Positions 50,450 to 63,677 are shown, counted from the first letter of the stretch. The stretch: 64,000 bases of DNA from Oreocharis arfaki (GCA_013398015.1 VZRR01011618.1:1722021-1786020), one strand, 5' to 3'. The notes: generated from the sequence alone by a model not told the origin. Made by a program: numbers and translations.

Positions 50450-53400
50450 GTGAGCTCAAGTTTAATTCTGCTGGTTGCTAAAAGGAAGCCATTGTGCAAG
50501 TGTTTTGCAAGAGCATTGAAACTGGTAGAACAAGATACACAGCATGTGGAAGTGAAACTAAAGATATTAAAGAAGAGTTTGAGTCGCTGTTGGGTCTTCT
50601 TTAATTACCTTTTTAAGACACTCCACTTTTCTTTAAACTTTAAATAACAGCATGAAGAAGGCCTCATCTCTTAGACAGAGCAAGTAATCCTCTGTCATGT
50701 GTAAGCACTTACGGGAACAAGCCAAGCTGCTCAGCGCATGGGAGATGAGAGATGGAGAACAGGTTCTGTAACAAGGGCCCCTGTTCAAAGCGAGTCAAGA
50801 GAGGTCTCAGCAGCTAACTCACCAGGTATGTGTTGTACGTCAACAAAGCCTTCTCTGTTGAATGAAAGGCTCCTTCATCTTTGCCTCTAACCTCCATTCC
50901 TTCCTCACCACAGCAGAGGGATTTGCTTTACAGAGAAGGAAAATCTGAGAACACACTCATTTCTTCTATGGATTCAGAAAACCACAGAAACAACTAGAGC
51001 CCAAGCTCTTGCTGTTCCCAGCAGATGTGGCACTGGTTTTACACAAACCCTGTATGAAGTTGGGATCTCTGCTTAGGAGCTGAGTAGTTCTCCATGCCAA
51101 CAAAAGCCTTGAGCTCCGAGTCTGCCGTTCAGGAGCTTTTCTCCATCATGACAATCCAAAAGTGGGGAAGTAAACCCAACAGTAACAGATTATTTAGATA
51201 CTTCCACTACTTCAGGCCACTCCTGTGCATGTATCTGGTAACCAAGGAGCTGTTGCTTTGGGATACCACTGCTAACCAGTTAACAACCAGGAAAAGCTGT
51301 TACTGCAGTTTCATTGAACTGGGCAGAGTAATAGCTGAGACACATAACTGTCTATCCTCCCTCAGATGTGGATGACTACTCCTATTGTATTTGAGGTCTA
51401 AACTGTGAAAGAAATTATCATTTCTCACTTTTTTTTCTTCTCATTTCAGTGCATCTTCACCTTATTAAATTTCCCCTACCTCCATCAAAGCAGCAGGAAT
51501 ACATATTTTAACAATATTCATAACTATTTTTCCTCATTCTTCCTTTTACATGTCCTCAAAAAGCTGGTCTGAAACCCATATGTACTTAAGACTGTCTGTG
51601 CTGTCCTTAGCACCTTATGTGGTTGGCTGAGTGACCTCAAAAAGTGGTGACAGAAGGAATTCACATGTACTGTGAGCACTCAACCATCATGACCCAAGTA
51701 ATCTTCTCTTTCTTTCTCTGAGATTCTTCATTTCTGTCCAGCTTATGCATCCTTATCTCTTCTGTTTAAGGAGGATTCAACAGTCTGCTTGGCTGTGCTC
51801 AGAAACCTTCCTGTACAAATTCTAAAGAAAATAAAAAGTGTTGGCCAGAAATTATACAATTTTTGGATCAAAGTCTTGAGTACCAAATCAAACTATTATC
51901 TGAGATGATCTGATCACCTTTGGTTCCCCAGAAATCCATCAAGAAAGACCCAAAAAATAATTCTTAAAAATACTGTGGTTCTGTTCTCAAGGGGATGCAC
52001 TGCCTGTTAGCACAGAAGTGACTTAGTAAAGTCCTTTAATTTGAAAAATTCTTATATTCTGCCTTCAGAAAACCCCAAGTAAATGGCAATCCCAGTGTTT
52101 ATCATGGAATAAAGTGGTGCCAGAGCTACCCTGAAGAGATGACCTCAGCCTCTCCGCATAGCCCAGGGCAGGATTCATGAAAAACAAGAGTGGGACAGAG
52201 TTCTTTAAAAAGTTGGAAGCTGCCAGGCAAGGTAGGTACAATAGGTAAGCACACTTAATCCCCATTTCAGCACTTAACGGAGCTTGAATACTGCAACCTT
52301 GAAGTAGCTACCAGACAAACTGTGCTTGTACCACGTGCTATGCAGAGAGAAGGGGCAGGTGAACTGTGGCTGCAGCGGTCTTTAGCACTAAAGACTAAAA
52401 ATTCTCAAGTTTTCAGCTGCATTGGGAAGGTATTTTTGATTTATCAATAGAAGTGATAAGCAGCTGTTCTTCAAATCCAAAACATACACAATAGCTTTAT
52501 TATAATGTCACGGAAAAATATATAATGTCTCCAAATATTATTCAGGTGTATCTGCTGCTTAGAGATACCCACACAAACGCTTGAAACCTCTGAATGTAAA
52601 GACAAAATAACTGAAAGCAACAAGATAGAGCCAGATATATTTCAAGTAATTTTGGAAGAGGGACTCACAGGTTGTAGGAACAGTGGTCATGGAACTTACA
52701 GCTGTTACTGATTTTATTACTTTCTAGTTAAATTGATGTCACATTAATGAAACTGGGGGAGAAGAATAGAGTTTTCAAATCAGGGTCCAAAAAAGGAAAG
52801 GTGCTTTTAAATCTGAATGCAATCCCCTTCTCACTCCTGCCATTTGGGAACAACCTGCAGCAGGAGATATGGAGGCTCAACACCACTCAGGGCACACGAC
52901 ACAAGCCTTAGGGGAGGAAATGCCCCTGCAAGTCACAAATGAGACTCTTGCCAAGTCCTCTGCATGACAAGAGGCTGAACAAGCTCCTTGGCTCACCTGC
53001 CAACGTTTGACAGGTACATGGATAAGGGGGGAACCAATTACATAGATTTGGGCTGGAAATGGCATGCAAAGCTTTATTCCTTAATGCATTTATGTGTTAT
53101 CTTTTTCTTCTTATCTCTCCAAGAACTGTTAGAGAATCTTATCGCCTGTCATGTTACTTAAAGGGAAGCTTTCCTGAATTATCACAGTTGTGCATTTGAC
53201 AAAATGCCTGACTGGCCACTAACCACTCTGTACTACATACTATACAAAAGCTTCACTAGCATTCTTCTGAAAGAAACCTTTTAACCCAAAGATCAAATCC
53301 TAAAGATAGCACAGGCTTAGTTACAGTCCTGAGACCCAGGAAGTTGGAAATCTTCTTTACTCCCACAGCTATATTTAAGCACCTGTATACCTGTGAGGGC

Positions 53401-54714
53401 AGTTATATACAGATTGCACGCAACAGTTTTATCACTGAAGGATGATTATAATCCATGAATACATGCACTCTGCATGATTTAGACTGTGGCCTGCTCAGTG
53501 CTTCCACACATCTGCTCACTCTGTACATCCTGAATGCCCTGTTATTCAGGAAAAACAGCAGCATTCTGGCTGGAATTAGGATTTAGCATGATCCTAAGGG
53601 AAGGCTGATGCAAATGAACCACTGGGGACACTGGAAGGCAAAGAGAAGACATTTCAGTTCAGGACACTGCATTATCATGCACCCCTTTATTTAGCACACA
53701 GGGCTGCTCCTTAGTGTGAAGGAGCAACATCTTAGCTCCTCACACTGCCCTAGTAGACTTTATCAGCAGCATGTGCCAAGAGCCAGGTACTCTGCTAGAG
53801 TTCCCACACCAACAGCTAGGATCCATCAGAGACCTCAGTACCCTTTCCCTCAAGAGTTTAAAGTGTCTTACAGGGGTTATTCCATAGCATCCTTCCTCAG
53901 GGTTGGGCATTAGCCCTTTAACACCTGCTTGCCTATGGCTATTAATGTGAGCTTTTTCCTTTGAGTATGAACACAAGAACATTTTGCTTCTTATCATACC
54001 AACTTTAGGAAGCCAGAAGATTAATGAGCTGTGGTTTGGTGCAGAGCACAAGGTATGGAAGCACTGGAAAGCAGCATTTCCCATATTTCATTTAGTTTCC
54101 CATATTTCACTGGGCTGATAGAGTAGCGTTTAGAGAATAAGCTCCTCTAGTACCATCTATTGAATACGTTTACTGAGTGTGCATTTTTTTCATGTCTGTG
54201 CATTCAGGCTGACATATGGGATTCAACCCTCACAGTTTAGACACAGAGCTGTGACCTGATCACTGCAATCCAGCAAAGGAGACTTCTGTGCAAGACTGAG
54301 CAGACTTACCTTGTCAGAACTCACCCTACAGACATTTGCTACTGTTACAAAACTCTTCAGTAGTAAATTACAGGATGAAATTTGGAGTCTGATCCTCAGT
54401 TCTTCAGGTCCTGAAGTATCATTTCAAATGTGGAAAAAAGACCTTTTCTTGTTTAATACTACAGTATTACTTCCCACTGGCATTTGGATGCAATCTGTAA
54501 TAAACATTCAGTTGCATCACCATAAACTTTTGGCAAGCTCTCACTAAGTGACCCCGTGTAACAAAAGTAACAAACATTTCAGTCTTGTAGACAGGGTGGG
54601 AAGTCCTTGTTAGCTACTATTTCGCTGCTTTATTCTTTGCCTGACCCCTTCACTGGCATGGCTACTTTAGGTAGAAAATCGAGTTCTTAGCCAGTAAAAA
54701 CAGAATCTGATGCA
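50450..54714. other. Intergenic sequence between the cysteine-rich candidates and the EAF2 3' end
   Basis: AT-rich, with short frames only. No repeat family, RNA gene or exon was recognised. If the cysteine-rich cluster is a minus-strand gene, its promoter and 5' exons should lie here. Confidence 0.45.
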
Positions 54715-55507
54715 TGAAAATGATAAATATTTGCTTTATTAAATTACTTTTATACTTCTACAAAGAAATTTTCTGATTTCCATTACAGAATTAAATGAAG
54801 GAAATTCATTGCTGTCTCTGCAGTTACCTAAATTTAGATACAAAAAGGTTGTAAAAAGACCGCCCTATTCAAGTTACATAAAAAAGGCAGAGAATAGGTA
54901 AGTTCCCTTAGGAATCTTGAGGCTCAGAAATATAAAGTCCCATAATATAATGAAATTAAGAATTCAGCAATGTGTTGAACAATTGTAAACTGTAACTGCA
55001 CTAGTGGACCACATTATTCAGCAGTTTCCTTAAAGGTATGAACTGTGAACTGAACAAAAAGTGTAGCTGACACAGCAGACCTCATTTAGTTGTTCTCCCT
55101 TTCACTCCCTCCAAGTCAAAGTTGTGAGATCAGCATTTAAATGATAGGAAGGAAACTTGCCTCCATAAATATCAGAAATTTCTCCATTCCATAGCTATTT
55201 ATATAAAGTAACTAGCTGTTACAAATCAGTTTCAAGTAAAACAGGTGGCTGAGGCAAAAATAATCAAAATCAGATCATACATAATTTTACTGTAAATACA
55301 GTAATTTGAAAGAAACACATAGCCATAGCACTGACAGGATATCAATGCTGCTGTATTATAGACATGATGTGTCAGTAGAAAATTAGGATGTCTATTATCA
55401 AAATTGAGGACATTCATTCCAGTCTCTGGTAATCTAATCTTAGTGCAAAACAGATGCTAAGACGTATTTAGCAAAAAAAGGTGATACATTTAAGGCCAAA
55501 AACTTGT
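54715..55507 (-). other. EAF2: EAF2 3' untranslated region (inferred extent)
   Basis: Downstream of the EAF2 stop the minus strand is AT-rich and has no credible coding frame. The first well-placed AATAAA signal on this strand is at 54735-54740, which would put cleavage near 54710-54725 and give a UTR of about 0.8 kb. The extent is inferred from the signal only. Use of a more distal site cannot be excluded. Confidence 0.5.
54735..54740 (-). terminator. EAF2: Candidate polyadenylation signal AATAAA for EAF2
   Basis: The plus strand reads TTTATT, so the minus strand reads AATAAA, about 770 nt after the EAF2 stop codon and in an AT-rich context. Its strand, hexamer and distance suit the EAF2 3' end. 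No transcript evidence is available here. Confidence 0.5.
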
Positions 55508-55554
55508 TCAGTCATCACTATCGCTTCCAGATTCACTCAGCTGCAAGTCATTTC
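55508..55554 (-). CDS. EAF2: EAF2 last coding exon: conserved acidic C-terminus and stop
   Basis: After a TTCCAG acceptor (ending at 55555) the minus strand reads GA, then fourteen codons NDLQLSESGSDSDD and TGA at 55508-55510. The GA completes an Arg codon with the C left at the end of the preceding exon, giving MMNTLRNDLQL. The C-terminal NDLQLSESGSDSDD is shared by EAF1 and EAF2, so identity to the EAF family is essentially certain. EAF2 rather than EAF1 is chosen from the upstream ELKAEAS...MDQ and DASHNR motifs. Only 47 nt are coding. The rest of the terminal exon is 3'UTR running toward lower coordinates. Confidence 0.95.
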
Positions 55555-58500
55555 CTGGAAGAGAAAGAGTCAATAGATTAGTCATTTTCAAGGAAATCAT
55601 TTTCTTTCAAGAGATTCCCCTTCCCAATTAAGGCTTACAAAAGTTAATACCAAACAGGTCAGGGAGGCTGGACTACATGACTTTTCAAGTCCCTTCTAAC
55701 CCAAACTATTCTATGATAAAAGAATAAATAGGTGTAGAACCAAACTCCCCAGTGACAGAACCTTAGACATATCACTCTTCCACAATTTTAAAATCTTGGC
55801 AAGGAAGCCATTACCTTATATGCACAAGGGCATTTATTTAATATCACCAGATCACAAAAGACAACACCTAGCTATCTCTGCCACCCACATTTTCATGCCT
55901 CACAAGTGGAAAAACTGCTGGCGAATGCAGTTTCATGAAAAACAAGTTGTTGGGTTTTTTTTGAAACACATCTGAATGCTACTCAGCTGTGCTTGGAAAC
56001 AAAGTGGTGTCTCAATCAAGAAGAGCAGCTCTTTGACGTACCACTTAAAGATGTATCAGTGTGACCTACTATTTCAAACTGGTTTTGGAACAAGTGAGCA
56101 AACAAAACATCAAAAGAAATTTTACACAGCACTTTAATTTGGTGGCTCTCTCTATATATATATTTCAAAATGAGGAAGTAAAAAGACTGCACTGTGCTTG
56201 CTGTGGATGTCCATAAACTCAGGGGGTAGGAGGGAGGGAATCTTCCCAGGATGACAGATAAGTAACAAAAAATACAGCAGCATGCTCTACACAATCTACA
56301 TCATATCTAGCAACTTCCCACACATTTTTCAGAGTCTGTTCCAACTGGAATGCTTTTATCCACACCTCCCTTGCCAAACAACCATTACAAAAGAAAAAAA
56401 AAATTCATCCCAGGTTGTGCAGAAATGGCCTGAAAACAAAAGAAAAATCACTGAAACTGAGAAAACTGAGTCAACATGCTATTTTCACATGCCCTTTCCT
56501 CAGCTGCAGCACCCTTCACAGATCCCTTTTGCAGATGGGTGAAAAAGTAACCTCAGGGGGGTAAACCCCACAAGACACTCAGATTGGATCTTTTGTTGTC
56601 AGGCATATCATTTCTGCCAGAACACTGGAGTCTTTAACATGGCTGCATTTAGCCTTCCTTTGTTTTCCACTGTGTCATCACTAAAGCTTAGAAAGTGGTA
56701 CATGCTTCTCTGCAACAACAAAAACACTTTATATAAGAAAAGAATAGTGAAGATGGCTGTTTCCAGCAATCTTTAAAGTATTACTGTTGACAATATTTTT
56801 GTTTCCAATCCTCTATATAGACAAAAAAATTAAAGCCGTGTTATTTTAAGATAAATTTTAAAAGCCATTTAGAAAGAACAAAATCAAGTTATTTGTCAAT
56901 AATTATTCAAAATAATGTAAGATCCTAAAAAGTCTTTCAAGACAGAGAATGGCATTGGTAAATTAAACTCATGTATTTATCACTCAAAGGAGAATTACAG
57001 TGAATTCTTAGAAATCCCAGCCCTGTTATGCAGTACCTACTTTACAAGAGGACAGGGAGTGTGAACAAAAAGATAACCTTCTCAATAGTGTTTCTGCAGC
57101 CTTCAAAAGTTATTTCAACACAGTTAATAGAAATTACACAAACCCTGTAACACCAGCCAAAAATACCAATGCTTGTGAAAACGAGCAGATGGGAAAAGAA
57201 AGAACTCCAAGTTCCAGAGTCAGAACTAATATGTTAGGATTTACTTCAGGCTAAACTTTCTGCCTCATTTTTGCAACCCTACCTCCAAAAAACACCTTCA
57301 GAGAGAGGGTAAAATAACACAATCTAGAGCTGGTGGCTTTCAGATGGATTTGGTGCAAAGATAGAAAGCTCATTTAATGAGGACCCTGAAGAAACATCTA
57401 CGCTATTGTACTTATGAAGCAGCAATGAAGTGGGGGAGAACTGATGAATTGTTTGTTTTCATGGTGCCAGTTGCTTATTAGCAATATTAATTGGGGAAAT
57501 AGATTGCACTGCAAATTACAACATTTCCTATGTTTTTAAATCTGTGAATATAATTTATTCAACTGAATTCTTGCTAGTTACAGGGGACAGGGAAACTCCA
57601 AGAAGTGATCGCTGTTTCCCAGATCTCAGTGGTCACACCAATACCAAACTAATATAAGGGACAATTATTACTTGACAAAGTAAACCAGCTATGTTTGTTC
57701 AAAAGAAGTGAAGTTCTGCTGAATACTAAGTGCCTAACACAAGGTCCCAAAATAGCCCATCTATGCTGGGTTTTCTTTGGAAAGTTACTTTGTTTAACAT
57801 AACCCTTGTTTAAACAAAAAGTAGACATAAAGCAACATATGATCAAATATTCATGAAGAACAGATTTGTTAGTGCCACCATTTACTGACTTTGTTATAAG
57901 GCAAGTTGTGAGCCTATATAACCAGCTTCTCAAGGGTCTACTTCAATGGGGAAGAAACAGTGTTCTGGGAGTGAGGGGCAGTCTTGAGCCCCAGATTCCT
58001 GAAGAGGTAGATATGTATCTGACAGAAGGATTTGGTTACCATGCTCTAAACACCACTTCCTCCATTTACCAAATTCTACAAAATCTCACCTGTATAATTT
58101 CTATGTGCAAGACAAAACTCTGCTCTCTAAGCTTCCCCCAACCTTCTCCCTGCACACAGAAAGCCAAAGAAAAACTTCACTAATTACCCAGCATGGCCCT
58201 GGTTCTACAGAGGTGTACAAAACTAGTCACAGACATAAGCACACACACCTCAAAGCAAGATTAGACAAGCAAGCAGCTTGTGTTGACATCTGTTGATTCA
58301 ATATTTTATTTTTGCAAAACAATATTTGAGATGGAAGAAATGACAATACAAAATCCTGACTGAGAACTCTTGCCATTCGAAGTAGAACAATGTGCTATCC
58401 ATTTAGTTTCTCCAGGTTTCACTCTCCTGCCAAATTCCCTCAGCAAAAGAGCTAGAGAAAAGCAATCTCCTTGGAAGTAGCTGGTTTGATCTTTAACTAG

Positions 58501-60024
58501 TGGAAGTGTCTTGTAAGTGTTAACTGCACTGGATGTTGGGGATAGAATCGTTTTAAGCAGTAACAAATCTGTAACCATAATAGAAGTAAATGGCATTAAT
58601 CTCAAGAGCTGGACAAGCTCAGAGGCCTGAGGTTACAGGCAGAAGTTCTACCTGTCGACATGGATGTCATGCAGCATCAAGCCACCAACTTCCCCTGAAA
58701 GAGTCTTGACGTTGTCATGGCTTAAGCAGCATTTTCTCCCTACGCTGGAATTGGTGGACTTGTCCACCTGTACTTGTATTTCTCACTGGAAGCTTTGCCA
58801 GCTGAGATTCCATCACTGGGGATAGAGCTTAATCACATTTTCCTAACAGTTTTATTTAAAGCATGGAGAATGGGAAATCACATTAGTGAGTAAGGGCTGA
58901 AATAAGTGGCACTCCAAAGTTACGCAAACTGTAAACATGAAGACATTGTTCTCTGCAGTGACAGTAAAATGAAAGCAGTGTTTAGTTCTCTGCACATGAA
59001 GTCACAGGACTTTTTAGTCTGATCTTATCTGTTAATGCAGTACATAATTAAATACCAATGCAGGTTGTTTAAGTATTTAAATACTAGCTAAAAACAAAAA
59101 GAAAAAAATCCCATTCAAGTTATCCATTAAGACCTGGAATAAAAGTAGATCTGCCAGTCTAAAATTTCAGTATAACAAGTTTACATTTCAATGTTAAACT
59201 ATAAAGATCTTAGGCTGCAAACCAGGGTTGATGGAGATCTCTTCAAACCAAGAGCCAGCATCTAAGCAGCTAATTAAAAATGTAATAATTTTGGAAGAGT
59301 TACCATAGCTTAATACTCACTTCTATGTCTGAGTATTCCTGTTATTTAGGTAGTGAACTTAAGTTTCTCTACCTAGTGGTTTTTTTCTTTCTGTGAGTGT
59401 TTTCTAAACTCTCCTTTTTTTGAATACCTTGAGCATTCAATTCCAGGCTGTGCAGCAACCTCTCCTGAACATCACAGCTACTCTTTGAATTACATTTTTA
59501 GTTGCCTGAATGGGTGGAATAAGATAACGTCACCTGTAAACAGATCACCTCCTTCCTTACATGTGAAGGACAGTTTTGCCATGTTGGCCAGTGGAACACT
59601 GCCATGAATAATAGTAACTGACACAGCTAAGAATACACCATCTCTTCTGTAACTCAATTGCAACCATAGTATCCTTCCCATAGTTCTATCCAAGAAATTA
59701 TAAGCATATGTTTAGGGAGTGCCCTGTTAGTTCAAGTATTTTCAATACAAAATTACTGTTCTCCAGACCCAATGTATAGAAGTGGGAGGAAGCCAGAAGA
59801 GCTTAGGAAATATTTTCAACTGCTTCAGCTTTAATTTAATATCTCTGTGAACCACGAACCTTCTAGCCCAGTGTCTAATTCAGCCTGCTGCTGAACAATC
59901 AAACCCTAGCATCACTTCCCACAGTTTTAATTATAACAGAGACATACTTAAAACAATATGGTTTCCTTTCAGAATCTTGATGTCTGGAATCGCACACTAA
60001 GAAAAGAACAGCCTTTGTACTTAC
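55555..60024 (-). other. EAF2: EAF2 last intron
   Basis: The intron is bounded by the GTAAGT donor at 60024 and the CCAG acceptor ending at 55555 on the minus strand. It is AT-rich, with many poly-A/T runs and a short TA repeat at 56153-56163. A CR1 tail at 55658-55718 lies about 100 bp upstream of the acceptor. Open frames inside it, such as those near 57.9 and 58.5 kb, show no recognisable domain and look like chance frames. Confidence 0.85.
55658..55718 (+). mobile_element. CR1 LINE 3'-terminal fragment (5'-truncated)
   Basis: The segment GGCTGGACTACATGAC, followed by CAAGTCCCTTCTAACCCAAA and ending ATTCTATGAT, is the canonical CR1 3' tail with its ATTCTATG terminal octamer. Only about 60 bp survive, which is typical of severe 5' truncation. 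It sits about 100 bp from the EAF2 last-exon acceptor. Confidence 0.85.
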
Positions 60025-60291
60025 GTAGTGTATTCATCATATGACCACTGCTCTCTTGGGATCTGTTATGACTGGCATCTTTGTCAGGAACAGCCTGTTG
60101 TGGTATGGCAGACACAGTAGGCTGAGGCTGCAAATACGGCATCGACATAGGAAGAGAGGGCTTCATTTCCTCATCTTCAGAATCACTAGAACTATTTTCA
60201 CTACTTGATGAAGAGGACGAAGAACTTTTAGAGTCAGATGAACTGTCAGAACTACTCAGCTGGTCCATGATACTGGCTTCTGCTTTTAGCT
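60025..60291 (-). CDS. EAF2: EAF2 coding exon for the serine-rich/acidic transactivation region (probably exon 5)
   Basis: This 267-nt exon lies between a TTTGCAG acceptor (before 60291) and a CTAC|GTAAGT donor (after 60025). It encodes AELKAEASIMDQLSSSDSSS-type sequence, then a long Ser run grading into SSSDSEDEE. A proline/glutamine-rich stretch and then DKDASHNRSQESSGHMMNTL follow. EAF2 paralogues carry the same order: ELKAEAS, MDQ-Ser-rich, acidic, DASHNR, MNTLR. The region is known in the family as the transactivation segment and should be disordered. The stretch between the acidic run and DASHNR (MKPSLPMSMPYL...) differs from my recollection of the mammalian protein and looks like a fast-evolving linker. 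Split codons G|AG at the start and C|GA at the end agree with both neighbouring exons. An ATG-initiated reading of this frame runs on past the donor and should not be used. Confidence 0.95.
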
Positions 60292-63200
60292 CTGCAAACA
60301 ATATGATTTGTTTCTCAGTTTACATTCATCGTAATTGAAATATAAGGAAGAAGGAAAAAAAGAAAAAAATCAACAGACATCAAGCACACACACTACAGCA
60401 ACTTAAAAAAAACCCAGACCAAGCTCACCAAAACTCTCCAGAACAAAGAAGAGGGCACCAGGGAGTATCCAGCCGGTAATGTGATTTTCTTCTCTCATAA
60501 CTTGAGCACTTTCTCCCTTTTACAACAAGAGTTAGAACAAGAGTGACTGTGAACCCAAATGCTTAACCCCACATTCTATGGGGTAATGCATCCCACATAG
60601 CCTTTAATTTCTGGAGCTAGCAGAAAATGTTCTGTGTTTTCCTCAGCACCCTAAAAGATGGCTTTCAGTGACTAAAAACTGCAGTTACACAGATCAGTCA
60701 CTGTAAGATGTCTGCAGCTGCACCCAAAATGCCTCCCAGCAGTTCAGCATTACAATCAATACACTTGTTTGGACCATGTGACATTTTGCTCAAAATCAAG
60801 TTAAGCATGAAGAAAATCCAAAAGAACCATCCAAAGTTTATATCAGGAATATTTCTCCAAATCTTTGTTTCATTATAGACTTGGAAGAGTGAATAATGCT
60901 GCACAGTATGGATTTCTGACATACATTAGCTTAAGTGCAACATCCAGAGGAAGTTAATCTTTGCTGAAGGGTACACATAATATATGTGCAAAACATTAGC
61001 GCCGAGATAAGTCTGAAACAGACCTCTGAATCATGATGGAGGGAGGACTTGAGGAGTTATGGTGCAGAAGTTCATCATTATTCAAGATTTTAACTACCTA
61101 GACATTTAAGATGGTCTTACAAGCTCTTAGAATACTTCAGGAACAGCTTTGATACAGCAGACACAATAAAGCAAGTAGGGGAGTGGCTCATCTCACTTCA
61201 AATTTACCCAATACAGAATAGGTTGAAGGCGAAAGTCACTGAGTTGCAAGACAGTGCAAAGCTTAAGAGAAGGGAGGGGGAAAAAAGGATTAATTTTCTA
61301 CACAAACATCCATGAAACAGACTCTGAGTTATCAAAGGCCAGTCTAAAAGAAAATGGTGCTCAGGAAAAAAATGACACCTGAATTAGTGCAGCAATGGCT
61401 ACAGGGACAAATGAACCCAAGGCTAGGAAAGGAAAGAAAGAACAATAAAAGACTGAACTACTCAAGCATAAGGAAAAAGATAAGGGGAGCAGAAAAAAAA
61501 TAAGAATTGGAAGCAACTAAGCATCCTTCTTTTGCTAAGGATATGTATAAGAGAACATGATCTACCACAAATCTGGAGCTGTAAGACACCTAACTGAAAG
61601 ACACTACTCAAGTCATAAGCATTTAATTCCACTTCCTCCTAAGCAGTGTCTAATATAAGAAAAATTTTAAGCGAATGGCCACTACCAAAAGCTGAGAAAT
61701 AGGATCTCTGCCTTGAATTTTGATGTAATTTGATAAGACAATTTAAATTAAGTCATTTTAACCAGTGAAGAAAGAGCTGTACATAAACTAGAGGATAATG
61801 GCAGAATGAGCTTCTCCCCCACCCCAGAAAACAAAGTTATGACAAATTCCAGGTAGTGTACTTAAGCAGGAATAGTAAGTTACACAACCATGGGATGAAG
61901 AATGATTAAGTAGGCAACACTTCTGAAGAGTCTGAGAGTTACAGTGGATCCCTACACACTGTTCTACCACAGGATACTGTTGCAGAAATTACTTGATACT
62001 ATTTGGTCTTGTGATACTATAGACATGATATTATTTGTTCTTTGTGTATGAAGATGAATAGTGCCTGTTAGACAGCCTTCTTGCTCAAGTCAGCACTGCT
62101 AAAACCTTAGTTGAAACAGTAGATGTGTTTAGGGACTATAGGAAGTTTTTTGACTCATTGCAAGAAAGCTAAAGGAAAATGACAACAAACCAGGGATTTA
62201 GACAGGAAACTTCCAAGGAAAGATTGAACCAACTGGTGTAATTTCAAATAAAGAATGGGAAATACAGAGGAGTTTGAGCCCACAAAGGACTGCTCAAAAG
62301 CAGCACAGTAATCTGTTCTGTACTTGTGTATGACAAATTTCATATGACAAGTATGAAAGTAGTAATAGGCTTGCTCTCAGACTATTTATACAGGAGACCC
62401 CAAACAGTAAGGAGAGCAAAACCCTGGAATGGCTTGCCAGCAAGTACAAGGATCTGCCAGTAGAAGGTTTTAAGAAGAGGTTAAAAGTTACCTCAGAAAT
62501 TTGACTTTAGGACAGAAGGATGGACTAGATGACTTGATAATATTTCTACCATCCTCTTCAATTTTTCTGCATTTTAAATAGTACTCAAAATTGGACTGGC
62601 ACTACACAAGAGGTATGTCAGCAGCCACTTTGGAGACTTTCAATGTTTGACACCACCACTCCCCGCAAAAGAACAGACCACCTAGAAAAAGCATCATTTT
62701 ATTTCATGGGCTCCAGTTTTCCTTCTTCTTTGCAACCTTAAGATGTATTCTAGTACTGTTTTTCAATATAAATTTCTGGTCAGAGCTAAAGACCAAAATG
62801 GAAACAAAAACCATCTTCATAATGATACATCTTAAAAAATCTGTTTAAAGGAATTCAGAACAACCTAGGAAGCAGATGTCAGTTCCAGTCAATGAAACTG
62901 CCACCTGTCAGCATTTCTGTAGCAAGTAATTACCACCTGCCATCTTCCTTGTCCTCCAAAAGGAAATAAGGCCTCCTATTAAGTGAAATATGATTGTCAC
63001 ACCAAACCAGATTCTCTCAAAAAACCAGTATATAGCACTGCTCAAGGGTTGATTTATGCAAGATTTTAGCTGTCTTTTTTCATTGGATCCTCATCTTTCA
63101 CAAGGCTCTATCTGGTAATTTAAAGTGTATGTTGAGTTGTAAATTACTGTAACCCATGTTTGCTGAGTGTACAGAAAGAAGAAGTGTTGTCAAAATGGGA

Positions 63201-63531
63201 GTGACTTAATTCCAGTACCACAATACAACCAACCATATACTTGATTAAAGTAACAGTGGAAGACAGAGTCAAGGAGAGAGCAGCAGGACTCTTGGCATTA
63301 TTAAGCCTAATGGTTCAGGTGTTTTTTTACCTAAGCAAGCTACAAATACTGCCTTTTTACCCACTTGAGCCAGAGTGGTCATTTCCATATCAGAGTAAAG
63401 TTGCTTACATAATCAGCTTCTAGTGCGAAACTCAAAACAAAACAAAAACAACCACACAAGCAAAAACCTCTTAAAAACTAATTGCTTGTTAACAGCAAAG
63501 TTTCTGAAACTTATGTGCCTGTGTAGCTTAC
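60292..63531 (-). other. EAF2: EAF2 intron between the linker and serine-rich exons
   Basis: The GTAAGC donor at 63531 and the TTTGCAG acceptor ending at 60292 bound this 3.2-kb intron. An old CR1-derived fragment lies at 62411-62560. I see no further exon or RNA gene in it. Confidence 0.85.
62411..62560 (+). mobile_element. Old CR1-family LINE 3' fragment in an EAF2 intron
   Basis: The order of words matches the CR1 3' region: an AGAGCAAAACCCTGGAATGG-like start, then TGCC, AAGGTTTTAAGAAGAGGTTAAA and GGATGGACTAGATGAC. In CR1 these correspond to the WN.LP end of ORF2 and the TGGACTAGATGA segment of the 3'UTR. It is heavily diverged and lacks a clean terminal octamer, so it is an old, inactive copy. 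It lies antisense to EAF2. Confidence 0.65.
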
Positions 63532-63677
63532 CCCGTTCAATATCATCCATAGGAGAAGATGGAAATGTTTTTTCTTTTGTTGGAGAGTTTTTAACGTTGT
63601 TTGGAACCTTTGTTGCATTTCGCATTTGCTGCTGTTGCTGCTCAATGCGAGACTGGACTTTACTGCTTCCTTCAGCT
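63532..63677 (-). CDS. EAF2: EAF2 internal coding exon (linker; probably exon 4)
   Basis: This exon belongs to ELL-associated factor 2, a nuclear partner that stimulates the RNA polymerase II elongation factors ELL/ELL2. On the minus strand a CAG acceptor precedes position 63677 and a GGTAAGC donor follows 63532. The exon holds one leading base, 48 codons and one trailing base. The peptide starts AEGSSKVQSRIEQQQQQM and ends SSPMDDIER. This matches the family linker as I recall it from human EAF2 (EGSSKIQ, a glutamine run, then SPIDDIERELKAEAS). The trailing G joins AG of the exon at 60291 to give Glu, reconstituting DDIEREL. The Gln run (residues 13-17 of the exon) is encoded by mixed CAG/CAA. 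Exons for the N-terminal ELL-binding domain lie beyond the window. The exon number is inferred from the family's usual six-exon structure. Confidence 0.93.

Noticed and set aside
61081..61110. QDFNYLDI-like peptide reminiscent of the GDFN motif of LINE endonucleases
   Set aside because: Only a few residues match, and the flanks do not continue as a LINE endonuclease.
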